Origin: DASRJW01 sp964567755
GTDB taxonomy: Bacteria > Krumholzibacteriota > Krumholzibacteriia > G020349025
NCBI GenBank assembly: GCA_964567755.1
Contig: CAZMNW010000040.1
Coordinates: 1 to 64,000, forward strand
Direction of reading: 5' to 3'
Length of the DNA stretch: 64,000 nt
In this document: positions 54,438 to 63,623 of the stretch, piece after piece
How the letters are laid out: every line of letters starts with the position of its first letter
Position numbering within the stretch: position 1 is the stretch's first letter
Program-made: the position numbers and the translations under genes
Notes under the pieces: generated by a model
The model's input: only the letters and a program-made list of their open reading frames with translations
The model's database searches: none
What the model was told of the DNA's origin: nothing

Positions 54438-54685
54438 GGGGTCACCTCGTTGGATTCCGATCCGATCGACTGAATACGGTGCGGATGAGTGCCCGGATTC
54501 TAACGGCCGCCAGCGCGGGAACGCAAGATCGCGCGAATGACGGATCGACAACGCGATCGGACGAGGGTCCTGGTGGGACGAGGTTCGGCCTGGGGTTTGC
54601 TGGTTGGGATTGCGATGTTTCATTATGATGGCGACTAGGAGCACGATGGTGCCGTGGCGGTTCAGAAGACCAGGAGCGGGACGAA

Positions 54686-55582
54686 ATGGCGGACCAACCA
54701 GTCGAGAAGACGGCCGAGGATCTGCCTCCCTGGACGCCCGGGCCACTCGAACGCCCGCTGGCAGCGCTGGATCTGGAAACGACGGGGACACAGCCGCACT
54801 TGGATCGCATCGTCGAGATCGCCGTCATCAAAATCCTGCCGGATGGTCGCAGCGAAACGCGCTCGCGGCGCGTGAATCCCGGCATGCCGATCCCGCCTGA
54901 GGCCACTCGGGTGCATGGAATCCGCGATCTCGACGTGGCAGGAGAACCCCCATTCAATCAGATCGCGGCCAGCCTGGCCGAGTTTCTCGCGGGGTGTGAC
55001 CTCGTGGGCTTCAACCTGGTGAAGTTTGACCTGCCGCTTCTGCGGCGCGAGTTCGAACGCGCCGGCATGGAGCTCTCGCTCGCGGGTCGCCGCGTGATCG
55101 ACGCCAAGACGATCTATCACCTGAAGGAGCCGCGGCACCTCTCGGCGGCGCACCAGTTCTATTGTGGCAAGGCGCTCGTCGATGCACACACGGCAGAGGC
55201 CGACGCGCGCGCCGCCTATAATGTTCTCGTCGGCCAGCTGCAGCGGTACCCCGATCTGCCCAGGTCGCTCGACGCGTTGCACCGACTCTGCAACCCTGTC
55301 GACGTCGTGGACGCCGATGGCAAACTGGTGTGGCAGGGAGACGACGCGGTCTTCAATTTCGGGAAAATGCGAGGACGAGCGCTCCGCGTCGTCCTGGCGG
55401 TAGATCGCAACTACTTGCAGTACCTGGTGGACGGCGATTTTCCAGCAGATTTCAAGCGCATCCTGGCCGCGGCTCTACAAGGGCGGCTGCCGCAGCGAGA
55501 CCCGAGCGCAATTTCTGGCATCGTCGATGACAAGAAAGATCCGGTGCAAACGCACTTGCCATTTCCCTGGAGCCGCCCATGA
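54686..55582 (+). CDS. DnaQ/ExoX-like 3'-5' exonuclease
   Basis: A 298-aa DEDDh exonuclease. ExoI is AALDLETTG, ExoII is DLVGFNLVKFDLPLL, and ExoIII is AHTAEADARAAYNVL. A C-terminal module (FGKMRGRALRVVLAVDRNYLQYL) matches the ExoX-type domain. It may act in DNA repair or trimming. ATG 54686 has CAGGAGCGGGA upstream. It transcribes away from the S9 gene. Confidence 0.9.
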   Translation: MADQPVEKTAEDLPPWTPGPLERPLAALDLETTGTQPHLDRIVEIAVIKILPDGRSETRSRRVNPGMPIPPEATRVHGIRDLDVAGEPPFNQIAASLAEFLAGCDLVGFNLVKFDLPLLRREFERAGMELSLAGRRVIDAKTIYHLKEPRHLSAAHQFYCGKALVDAHTAEADARAAYNVLVGQLQRYPDLPRSLDALHRLCNPVDVVDADGKLVWQGDDAVFNFGKMRGRALRVVLAVDRNYLQYLVDGDFPADFKRILAAALQGRLPQRDPSAISGIVDDKKDPVQTHLPFPWSRP

Positions 55583-55619
55583 ACGGCGGGGCCCGACGAG
55601 CAACACGACCGGTGTGCGC

Positions 55620-56648
55620 ATGAGCGAAGTCCTGGTCAAGGTGCGTGGGTTGCAGGTGCACTTCCCGGTGCGCCGGAGCCTGCTCACCAACCGTCCCCAA
55701 GGGCTCGTGCGCGCGGTCGACGGCGTGGATCTCGACATCCACAAGGGCGAAACTCTGGGCCTCGTCGGCGAATCCGGATGCGGCAAATCCAGCACCGGCC
55801 GGGCCATCTTGCAGCTCGTCCGGCCCACGGCCGGCAGCGTCGTGTTCAAGGATGTCGAGCTCACGCAGCTGCGTGGCGCTGCGATGCGGCGCATGCGCCG
55901 CAGCATGCAAATCGTCTTCCAGAATCCGTATTCATCGCTCAACCCGCGCATGACCGTGGGGTCGATCATTGCCGAGCCATTGCAAGTGCATGGCTTGGCG
56001 CGCGGACGCGCCTTGCAGGCACGCGTGCGCGAGCTGCTCGAGGTCGTGGGCCTCGATCCGTCGCACTTGCGCCGCTTCCCGCACGAATTCTCCGGTGGCC
56101 AGCGCCAGCGTGTCGGCATTGCCCGCGCCATCGCGTTGCAACCCGAGTTCATCGTCGCCGACGAACCGATCTCGGCGCTCGACGTTTCCATCCAGGCGCA
56201 GATTCTGAATCTGTTGCAAGACTTGCAGGAGAAGTTCGGTCTCACTTATCTCTTCATCGCCCACGATCTCGCGGCGGTGCGACACATCAGCACCCGCATC
56301 GCGGTCATGTATCTGGGCAAGATCGTCGAGTTGGCGGAAGCGGAACAACTGACTGCGCGCCCCTTGCATCCGTACACGCAGGCGCTCATCTCCGCCGTCC
56401 CGGTCCCCGACCCGGAGATCGAGCGCACGCGCCAGCGAATCGTCCTGCAGGGAGATGTCCCGAGCCCGGTCAACCCGCCATCCGGCTGTCGATTCCGCAC
56501 CCGCTGCATGTGGGCCTTCGCTCGTTGCGCGAGCGAAGAGCCGGCGTTGCGCGAGTGGGAAGACGGCCGAGCCGTCGCCTGCCACTTGTTGGAAGATGCC
56601 AACCCGCCGCATCTGCGCGGCGCGAACGTACCCGCGATCAGTGTTTGA
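55620..56648 (+). CDS. OppF/DppF-like peptide ABC transporter ATPase (orphan)
   Basis: A 342-aa ATPase. Walker A GESGCGKSS, signature FSGGQRQRVGIARA, Walker B VADEPISALD, then the oligo_HPY region (RPLHPYTQALISAVPVPDP) and a C-terminal Cys set (GCRFRTRCMWAFARCA) that may bind an Fe-S cluster. These ATPases normally sit with an OppD partner, two permeases and a binding protein; none are nearby. It is therefore an orphan or relies on distant subunits. ATG 55620 was chosen from the start of conserved sequence; its ribosome site is weak. Confidence 0.9.
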   Translation: MSEVLVKVRGLQVHFPVRRSLLTNRPQGLVRAVDGVDLDIHKGETLGLVGESGCGKSSTGRAILQLVRPTAGSVVFKDVELTQLRGAAMRRMRRSMQIVFQNPYSSLNPRMTVGSIIAEPLQVHGLARGRALQARVRELLEVVGLDPSHLRRFPHEFSGGQRQRVGIARAIALQPEFIVADEPISALDVSIQAQILNLLQDLQEKFGLTYLFIAHDLAAVRHISTRIAVMYLGKIVELAEAEQLTARPLHPYTQALISAVPVPDPEIERTRQRIVLQGDVPSPVNPPSGCRFRTRCMWAFARCASEEPALREWEDGRAVACHLLEDANPPHLRGANVPAISV

Positions 56649-56665
56649 ACACGTGGTGCATTTGA

Positions 56666-57343
56666 TCAGAACCGCAGGCCGAGTCGCACCGGGATGAAAT
56701 GCGTCGACGAGCCCACGGTGTTGGCCACGTGGTAGGTGGCGTCGACGGTGAGGCTCATCCTTGGCGAGAGCGGCGTGCGCACACCGAGGCCAATGAGCGT
56801 GCCGAAGGCCGTGTCGTTCAACGACATCGTCACGGGGTCGGCAGCGACGTCTGCCTCGAGGGCATCGGAACCGGGGCCGCTGGCGGTGAGGTCCGTGGTG
56901 CCAAACGTGTAGACGCCGAATCCTGCGCGCACGTAGGGCTTCACTACCCCCCACTCGACAAGATCGAGTTCGGCGATGACACTCACGGGCAGGACCCAAA
57001 GATCGCGACCCCCGGTGCTCACATTCGGGTATGCGTCGCGAATCGATGAATCGTACGCTTCTGTGTCGAGCGGGTGGCGCATGTAGCTCACATCAACCCC
57101 GAGTGCCAGCACGGGTGCGGCTTTCCACAGCAGCGCCGCGCCCAGGGTGAATCCAGTGCTCCACGTGTCGACGGCGCCTGTTTGGCTGGGAAAGCTGGCA
57201 CCCCCTTCGAATTCGAGAATCTGTCCGGTTGGTAGGGCGTTCGCCGTCACCGCAAGACTCGACACGAGACAGAACGCAGCCACCATGGCTCGGAGGCGAG
57301 TGCGGGCCGGAACCCTGTTTCGGCCTCGTGCTGCGTCGCGCAT
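56666..57343 (-). CDS. Outer-membrane beta-barrel protein (OmpA/OmpX-like fold)
   Basis: A 225-aa protein with a signal peptide (AMVAAFCLVSSLAVTANA) and strand pairs such as GFTLGAALLWKAAPVLALGV, VVKPYVRAGFGVYTFG and the ending STHFIPVRLGLRF with a terminal Phe. This is the usual end of an eight-stranded barrel. It converges on oppF with an 18-bp gap. ATG 57343 has GAGGGGAAGG upstream. Confidence 0.8.
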   Translation of the reverse strand: MRDAARGRNRVPARTRLRAMVAAFCLVSSLAVTANALPTGQILEFEGGASFPSQTGAVDTWSTGFTLGAALLWKAAPVLALGVDVSYMRHPLDTEAYDSSIRDAYPNVSTGGRDLWVLPVSVIAELDLVEWGVVKPYVRAGFGVYTFGTTDLTASGPGSDALEADVAADPVTMSLNDTAFGTLIGLGVRTPLSPRMSLTVDATYHVANTVGSSTHFIPVRLGLRF

Positions 57344-57564
57344 CGCATCCTTCCCCTCGTGTCCTGCGGCCGATCCTGGCCCTGGGCGCGTTCGGCGGCA
57401 ATCGCCCCCAGCTCGGTGACATCTTCGCACCCACCGACTCGAGCCGGCAAGCCAATGGGGAGTTGTCATCCCCCCGGCGGCCACTGCACATTCAGGGGGT
57501 GGCGAAGCCGTCGCCGCAAGGGCGACGCCCCGTCGCCGGGACTTTTTCCGAAGGCAGGCGCGCA

Positions 57565-58353
57565 ATGGCAGGATCGCACTCAGTCACGTACCCCAGAATC
57601 CACGTGCGGCATGAGAACGACGAGCAGGTATTGTGGGTCACACTCGATGCGCCTGCGGGCAATGTCCTCGACCTCGAGATGGTCGGGAGCTTGCGCAGCA
57701 TGCTCGCGGGCCCGGCGCGTCAACCTCACGTAAAGGCGATCGTCTTCTCCGGCACCGGTGCACACTTTTCCTATGGCGCGAGCATCGAAGAACATCTCCC
57801 CGACAAGGTCGGTTCGTTGCTGCCAGCATTCCACGGTTTGTTTCGTGATCTCCTGGATGTCGCGCGGCCAACGCTCGCCATCGTCCGCGGCCGCTGCCTC
57901 GGCGGCGGGCTCGAGCTCGCATCGTTCTGCAACTGGGTGTTCGCTGCTCCCGACGCCCAGCTCGGCGTGCCCGAGGTGACGTTGGGCGTGTTCCCGCCGC
58001 TCGCGGCGCTGATCTTGCGCGAGCGTGTCGGGCGGCCGTTGGCCGAGGATCTTTGCCTCACCGGACGCATCGTGGGAGCGGAGGAAGCGCGCTCGATCGG
58101 TCTCGCCGATCACGTGAGCGAGGATCCCGAGGCCGCCGCGCGCCAGTGGATCGCGCGACACCTGCTGCCGAAGAGCGCCGTCGCGCTGCATTTCACCGCC
58201 CGCGCCGTGCGCGAGCCACTGCGCGCGCGCCTCCTCGTCGACCTGGATGCGCTCGAGCGCTTGTACCTGCAGGAGCTGATGCAGCGCGCCGATCCGCGTG
58301 AAGGAATTCGCGCCTGGATCGAGAAACGCCCGCCGCGGTGGACGAACGACTGA
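57565..58353 (+). CDS. dch: Cyclohexa-1,5-diene-1-carbonyl-CoA hydratase-like protein
   Basis: A 262-aa crotonase-superfamily protein. The motif HFSYGASIEEHLPDKV and the following RCLGGGLELASFC resemble Dch, the hydratase that converts the benzoyl-CoA reductase product to 6-hydroxycyclohex-1-ene-1-carbonyl-CoA. This function is missing from the bcr operon, about 17 kb to the left, so the gene fills a gap in the pathway. By family alone it might be another enoyl-CoA hydratase. The frame is open from 57229; ATG 57565 was chosen from the start of conserved text. Confidence 0.75.
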   Translation: MAGSHSVTYPRIHVRHENDEQVLWVTLDAPAGNVLDLEMVGSLRSMLAGPARQPHVKAIVFSGTGAHFSYGASIEEHLPDKVGSLLPAFHGLFRDLLDVARPTLAIVRGRCLGGGLELASFCNWVFAAPDAQLGVPEVTLGVFPPLAALILRERVGRPLAEDLCLTGRIVGAEEARSIGLADHVSEDPEAAARQWIARHLLPKSAVALHFTARAVREPLRARLLVDLDALERLYLQELMQRADPREGIRAWIEKRPPRWTND

Positions 58354-58497
58354 ACTACGACACGCCCGCTGTTTGTACCGGTGCGCGCTTGCACCCCTGG
58401 AGCGCGCGGTCGCGAGTCTGTATCATGCAAGGCCAAATGCGACTTGCAGCCGTGGTGGTCTGACCGACTGCCGCGACGGAATCACAGCGGAGGAATC

Positions 58498-60321
58498 ATG
58501 CGCGGCTGGCAGCGAGGCACTCAAGTTCTTGTTTTCTGCGTTTTCATGGCGCAGCCACTGCGCTCCTTCGGCGAGGCAGCCCCGGTTTTTCTCGACGGCT
58601 TCTTCACCGATTGGACCGGCGCTGTCGAGCACGTGGATCCCGCCGGCGACAACGGCTCGTCGGGTATCGATTTCCGTGACGTGGACCTGGCCAACGACGG
58701 CGACAACTTATTTCTCCGTTTTCAGATCGGCGTCGAGCGTGGATTACAGGTCACCAACAATATCGAGCTGTATCTGGACACGGATCTCAACGCATCGACG
58801 GGCCTCGTGGTCGGAAACATCGGCGCCGAGCTGCAATGGCAGTTTGGTGCGCTTGTTGGACGCTTCTATCGCAGCAACGGCACCAATGTCCAGATCCGCC
58901 AAGACGATCTCCGGCTGCGCCAGCTGCCGTCCATCACGTCGACGGTGTTCGAGGTCTCCATTGGGCGCGATGTGCGCCCCGACGGCACGAACTCGTTATT
59001 TCCGGGTACATCCATGCGTGTGGTTCTGCGCGATGTGGGCGCAAGCGGCGACCGAGCTCCGAACACGGGTCTCACTCTCACCTATACCTTCGATACCACT
59101 CCCGTGTTGCCTCCCGATCCGATCTCCTTGGCGCGGGTGAACAGCACCGACGTGCGTGTCGTCACTTGGAATGTGCGCGACATCGAAGGCACGACGAATG
59201 GGTTCAATTCGATGGTGACGCCAAGCGCCGACCGCATTTTCTCCGCTCTCGACCCCCAAATCGTCAGCTTCCAGGAAATCTACAACGCGACCCCGGCACA
59301 GACGGCGGCGCTCCTCGAGAGTTTCCTGCCTTCGGGTGTGGGCCAGGCATGGCACGCTGCCGAGGTCAACGACTGCATCGTCGTCAGCCGCTTCCCAATC
59401 CTGTCGCAGTGGGCCATCGATCTCAATCTCGCCGTGCTTTTGGATGCCGATGTGGTTCTCGATCACGACATTCTGCTCGTCGATGCGCACTTGCCCTGCT
59501 GCACGAACGATGTCGGTCGACAGGACGAAGCGGATGCCATCATGGCGTTCTTTCGTGACGCCATGACTGCGGGCGGCACCGTCACCGTCCCGAATGGCAC
59601 CCTGTTCATGATCACGGGGGATCTAAACCTCGTCGGCTTTGCGCAACAGCTCGTCACCTTGCAAAGCGGCGATATCGTCGACAACGGCACCTTCGGACCC
59701 GACTTCGCGCCGGATTGGGACGGTACGGCTCTCGCCGATGTCGTCTCGAGTCAGACGGAACATCGCTTCGCCTATACCTGGAGGAGCGACGGCTCGACAT
59801 TCGCTCCAGGCCGGCTCGATTTCGTCATCCACAGCGACAGCGCCGTGCGCCTCGAACGTCACTTCAGCCTCTACACACCGGAGATGTCGCCAGCGCAGCT
59901 CGCGGCCTTCGGCCTGCAAGCGAACGACGTGACCACGGTCTCCGATCATTTGCCGCACGTGGCGGATTTCCGCCGCCTGTGGACGAGTGCTGCGGAAGAT
60001 GTCACGGGCAGGTCGGGCGGTGTGAGCATCACCAGCCTATCCAGCTCGGCGCGCGGCAGTGTGCGTTTCGCCGTGACGCTGGAGCAACCGGCGCATCTGC
60101 GCGTGCAAGTGTTCGATGTGCGCGGTGCCCTGGTCACGACGTTGCACGACGACGGGCCGGGCGTCTCCGCTGCAGGCGATCGGGTTTTCGCTTGGGACGG
60201 CGGAAGCGGGCAGGGCACGGTGGCGGCGAGCGGCACGTACTTCGTGCGTATCGTCGCAGCCCCACTCGCAGCGGGCGTACGCGCGCAGTCGGCTGCGGCG
60301 AAAGTCGTCCTCCTCAAGTGA
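58498..60321 (+). CDS. Secreted endonuclease/exonuclease/phosphatase protein with FlgD-like C-terminus
   Basis: A 607-aa exported protein. The N-terminal 180 residues look like a carbohydrate-binding or CBM9-type beta sandwich (FTDWTGAVEHVDP, ELYLDTDLNAS). The centre has the EEP signature: TWNVRD, SFQEIYN, ITGDLNLV and SDHLPHV. The last 80 residues (LRVQVFDVRGALVTTL, ASGTYFVRI) are a FlgD-like Ig domain, a common C-terminal module in FCB-group and Eisenbacteria secreted proteins. It could degrade extracellular DNA or phosphate esters. ATG 58498 has GGAGGAA upstream. Confidence 0.87.
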   Translation: MRGWQRGTQVLVFCVFMAQPLRSFGEAAPVFLDGFFTDWTGAVEHVDPAGDNGSSGIDFRDVDLANDGDNLFLRFQIGVERGLQVTNNIELYLDTDLNASTGLVVGNIGAELQWQFGALVGRFYRSNGTNVQIRQDDLRLRQLPSITSTVFEVSIGRDVRPDGTNSLFPGTSMRVVLRDVGASGDRAPNTGLTLTYTFDTTPVLPPDPISLARVNSTDVRVVTWNVRDIEGTTNGFNSMVTPSADRIFSALDPQIVSFQEIYNATPAQTAALLESFLPSGVGQAWHAAEVNDCIVVSRFPILSQWAIDLNLAVLLDADVVLDHDILLVDAHLPCCTNDVGRQDEADAIMAFFRDAMTAGGTVTVPNGTLFMITGDLNLVGFAQQLVTLQSGDIVDNGTFGPDFAPDWDGTALADVVSSQTEHRFAYTWRSDGSTFAPGRLDFVIHSDSAVRLERHFSLYTPEMSPAQLAAFGLQANDVTTVSDHLPHVADFRRLWTSAAEDVTGRSGGVSITSLSSSARGSVRFAVTLEQPAHLRVQVFDVRGALVTTLHDDGPGVSAAGDRVFAWDGGSGQGTVAASGTYFVRIVAAPLAAGVRAQSAAAKVVLLK

Positions 60322-60367
60322 ACGTGTCAGGGGAAATCGTAGCGGCCGCTTTCGGAAGGAGGGAATC

Positions 60368-60655
60368 GTGATCGCCCAATCTTTGTCGACGTTCTTGCTA
60401 CGCAATGTCTCCATGATGTTGAGCGCGTGCAGCTTTCTGCTAGCTCTCGTTTCGATCCAACTCGGCCGGCGGCTAAACTACATCGAGCATCTCCCGATGT
60501 TCAACTCGATGGCCGCGGTCATTCTCGCGCTGGTTTGTGCCGGTTTCGTCGCGGCGCTGGGGGCGCTGGTGAAAACGCAGGCCAAGAGTCCTTCTTCGTG
60601 GCTCGCTGTGGCGCTTGCGCTCGTGATCCTGGCGTCCTATCTCTTCGACGATTGA
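60368..60655 (+). CDS. Small membrane protein
   Basis: A 95-aa protein with three likely membrane helices (MMLSACSFLLALVSIQL, MAAVILALVCAGFVAALGAL, WLAVALALVILASYLF). Start GTG 60368 has AAGGAGGG at ideal spacing. The frame is open from 60116, but the early part overlaps the EEP/FlgD gene and is shadow. Function unknown. Confidence 0.72.
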   Translation: MIAQSLSTFLLRNVSMMLSACSFLLALVSIQLGRRLNYIEHLPMFNSMAAVILALVCAGFVAALGALVKTQAKSPSSWLAVALALVILASYLFDD

Positions 60656-60732
60656 AACGACGGCGGAGGCGGACTCACCCGGCGAAACGGACCCGTCAAG
60701 CGGGCCGGGCGAAGCCGAATCTCTCGCGGGGC

Positions 60733-62631
60733 TCATCTCGAGCGCGGCATGCGGCCCTTGATATTGGCGAGGATCGAGCGCAGGGTTGCGCTGTCGTTAT
60801 CGAAATCGCCATGTGTCGTGCTGCCGCTTTGTCGCGAGGGTGCCGGCCATGCATGCACGAACCGCCGCACGTCGCGCAGACGCGGCCGGCGAACAGCCTC
60901 GTCGAAGAACGTTTCCATGCCTTGAATCGCGGTGCGTGTTCCGCCCTCGAACGCTTCGGACACGAGGTAGAGGAGCGAGCGTCCATAGCCGAACAGCGGC
61001 CCGCAAGTGGGGTCTCTGGCTTCGGCTTCGGCGCTCAGATGGTACTGGTGGTACTCGCGTACCTGTCGCGCACGAAGACACGGCAGCAACGTGGCCTCGA
61101 ACACGTCCGTGCGCACCGCTGGGGCCATGAAATGGACCGTCTCGAACCGCCATCCCAAACGCACCAGAGCAGCGAGCAGATGGCAGTGCAAGATCGAGCC
61201 CGCCGAATGGCCAATCAAGTGCAAGCGCACGCGAGACGGCGCGAACTCGGGCACGGACAGGCCGAGATCGAAGAGCTGATGCACGCCGCTCGTCGGCAGC
61301 TTGCCAATCGCATGCGCGTTCTGTTTCATCTCGTCCCAAAGCACCGTCCCGGGCCCGGCGAGAGTCCGTTCCAATCGCGTGTTCCACCATTTCGACACCG
61401 CATCGCGCCAGCCGCTCGTGGTGCGCGGCGTGTCCTCGAGCGCGTCGGCGACACGGTTCCGCAGTGTCGACAGAACGTCGGTCTCCCACATGAGGAAGAC
61501 CGGGAAGATCTGAGCGTTGTACAGCGCCGGGATCCAGCGTGCTGCCGCTTCGGACGCCGCCTTCTCGCCCGTGAGACCGCCATGCGCGTAGAGCGCCACG
61601 TCCACCGTGGCACGCTTGCCGCGCTTCCACAGGCGGCGCGCGGAGTCGAAGTGGGTCTCGAGCAGGGCTTGGAGATCGCCGCGCAGGGTTCGGAACTTGC
61701 CGCTGCGGCTCAGGTCGCCGTTGTTTTCCATATTGACGATGAAGGGCGCGATCTCACGCTGGCAAAGGATGGGTTCGCTCGCGAGCGTGACGCGGCCACG
61801 CGCATCCGTGCGCAGTGACGGACTGGAGGAGATGGCCTGATGTTGCTCGGTGTTGACGCCGAGTTGCGCCACCCAGCAGTCCATGGCGTGATCCAACCAA
61901 TCGGAGTACGCGAGCGTGGCGAAACCACCATCGCCCCAGCTAGTTCCCCAGGAGTTGAGAACGCGGAAGCCGCGTGCGTCGTAGCCGACGATGACGAATG
62001 CATGGCCGCCGTCAGCGGGTGTCGTGTCACGCGGTGGCACGCGCCAGTCCTTGCGCTCGGCGGCACGCAGATCGAACCCTTCCGACCAGCCCGCGTGACA
62101 GACGGCGCTGGCGTAGAGCACGCCGGCCTCGTTCAAGGCGGCATGCATGTCGGTCACGGAACGTGGATCGACGCGATAGTAAGCCCCCAGCGGCCGGCGC
62201 GCGGCATCTTGCCACCAGTCGCGGCTCGGATCGGGGTGTGCGTCAGGCATGCCGAGCTCGGTCCACAGCGCCTGTGCGGAGGCGCCGTGCCGGTACCAGC
62301 CTTTCATCGCGCCGCGCAGGCTCGAACCCACGTCGGCGTGCGCGCCGGGAAACTCATCGTAGCGCCGGGCCATGGAGTAGAGCATGAACGGTGACACAAC
62401 GGCATTGGCCTCGCGCTTCGATCTGCGCAAGACATAGTTCACGATGTTGGCGAGCGCGAAGCCCGTGCAAGCCGACGTCTCGCCCTGATCGAGAACCGGG
62501 AGCCGAACGGTGTCGCTGGCGTCGAAGCGTGTGGGTGGCGCGGCGGCGATCGCGGGCCGATACGGGCGATCGCGCAGATCGAGTCGGTCGGGTACGACAG
62601 GGCGCAATCTCTGGTGTGGACGCGTCGTCAT
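60733..62631 (-). CDS. Papain-like cysteine peptidase fused to alpha/beta hydrolase
   Basis: A 632-aa cytosolic-looking protein with no signal peptide. The N-terminal domain is a C1A papain fold: Cys in DQGETSACTGFA, His in GGHAFVIVGYD, Asn in LNSWGTSWGDGG. The C-terminal half (from about residue 320) has an alpha/beta-hydrolase nucleophile elbow, LIGHSAGSILHC, and a preceding YAHGGLTGE. Both catalytic sets look complete, so the protein may be doubly active. I know of no characterised case with this order. It overlaps no neighbour. Confidence 0.87.
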   Translation of the reverse strand: MTTRPHQRLRPVVPDRLDLRDRPYRPAIAAAPPTRFDASDTVRLPVLDQGETSACTGFALANIVNYVLRRSKREANAVVSPFMLYSMARRYDEFPGAHADVGSSLRGAMKGWYRHGASAQALWTELGMPDAHPDPSRDWWQDAARRPLGAYYRVDPRSVTDMHAALNEAGVLYASAVCHAGWSEGFDLRAAERKDWRVPPRDTTPADGGHAFVIVGYDARGFRVLNSWGTSWGDGGFATLAYSDWLDHAMDCWVAQLGVNTEQHQAISSSPSLRTDARGRVTLASEPILCQREIAPFIVNMENNGDLSRSGKFRTLRGDLQALLETHFDSARRLWKRGKRATVDVALYAHGGLTGEKAASEAAARWIPALYNAQIFPVFLMWETDVLSTLRNRVADALEDTPRTTSGWRDAVSKWWNTRLERTLAGPGTVLWDEMKQNAHAIGKLPTSGVHQLFDLGLSVPEFAPSRVRLHLIGHSAGSILHCHLLAALVRLGWRFETVHFMAPAVRTDVFEATLLPCLRARQVREYHQYHLSAEAEARDPTCGPLFGYGRSLLYLVSEAFEGGTRTAIQGMETFFDEAVRRPRLRDVRRFVHAWPAPSRQSGSTTHGDFDNDSATLRSILANIKGRMPRSR

Positions 62632-63020
62632 GGTGCGCGGAGTCTAGCACCGATGCGACACCCTCCGCCGCAGTCGGGTTGCTCGAGGTCTGCCGGCACG
62701 CGGCGTGGCTGGCTTGATCTGCAGATGCTGCGATCGACTGTTGAGTGCTGTGCGAATTCCATCACCAGCAGGGGGAGCACGGGACCTTGGCGCGTTGCAG
62801 GGGTCGAGCACCGCTGGATGTCCTCTGGCGGCTCGGTAAGCTGGGGGCTGGACTCGTGGTGGCGGAATGAGGGAGGGTCGGCAGGCCGCGGTCGCGAAGG
62901 AACTTCCGAGTCGATCCCACGCCGCAGCGCCCGTGATCCGGTATGCTGGCGCATCCGACCCTCGCGTGGGTTCGTGTACGTCGCGGTGGCAATGCAACCT
63001 TCTTCTGAAGGACCGAGCCA
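62632..63020. other. Intergenic, 389 bp
   Basis: Nothing convincing on either strand. It must carry the promoters for the leftward papain-hydrolase gene and the rightward DinB-like gene, but I cannot identify clear -10/-35 pairs. Confidence 0.3.
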
Positions 63021-63548
63021 GTGAGTTTCGACACGCAGAAGGCTTTGGAGATCCTGACTCGGACTCCGCGGGCGCTCACGGATTTGCTCTTGGGCCTTTC
63101 CCCGGAATGGGTGGTGGGGAACGAAGGCCCTGACACGTGGAGCGTCGCAGACATCGTCGGTCATTTGATCCACGGCGAGGAAACCGATTGGATTCCCAGA
63201 GCACGGATCATTCTCGAACATGGAGAAACGAGGCCCTTCGATCCGTTCGATCGGACCGCGCAGTTCGTACGCTTCCATGGCTGGACTCTCGAAGCGCTGC
63301 TGACGCGTTTCGCCGAGGCCCGGGTGGAAAGTCTCGTGACCCTCGAGAGCTGGCGGTTGAAACCGGAGCAGCTGGCCTTGCGCGGCAGGCATCCGGAGCT
63401 CGGCGTGGTGACTCTCGGGCAACTCCTCGCCACGTGGGCGGTGCACGACCTCGGTCACATCGCACAGATCGCGCGCGTCATGGCCAAGCAGTCCGGGGAT
63501 GCGACTGGAGCGTGGAAGGCCTATCTCCCGGTGCTGACCCGACGCTGA
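63021..63548 (+). CDS. DinB-like four-helix bundle protein
   Basis: A 175-aa protein with the DinB_2-type pattern: TWSVADIVGHLIHGEETDW in the second helix and a metal-binding His pair in TWAVHDLGHIAQIARVM. Most homologues are thiol- or metal-dependent enzymes of unknown substrate. It is not closely like the ClbS-type protein at 30.1 kb. It begins with GTG. Confidence 0.85.
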   Translation: MSFDTQKALEILTRTPRALTDLLLGLSPEWVVGNEGPDTWSVADIVGHLIHGEETDWIPRARIILEHGETRPFDPFDRTAQFVRFHGWTLEALLTRFAEARVESLVTLESWRLKPEQLALRGRHPELGVVTLGQLLATWAVHDLGHIAQIARVMAKQSGDATGAWKAYLPVLTRR

Positions 63549-63623
63549 ACGCACAACCTCGGCACAGGCGCGATATCGGTGTCGCCACACGCATCGATTC
63601 GACAACCATTTGGCGGTAGGTGC

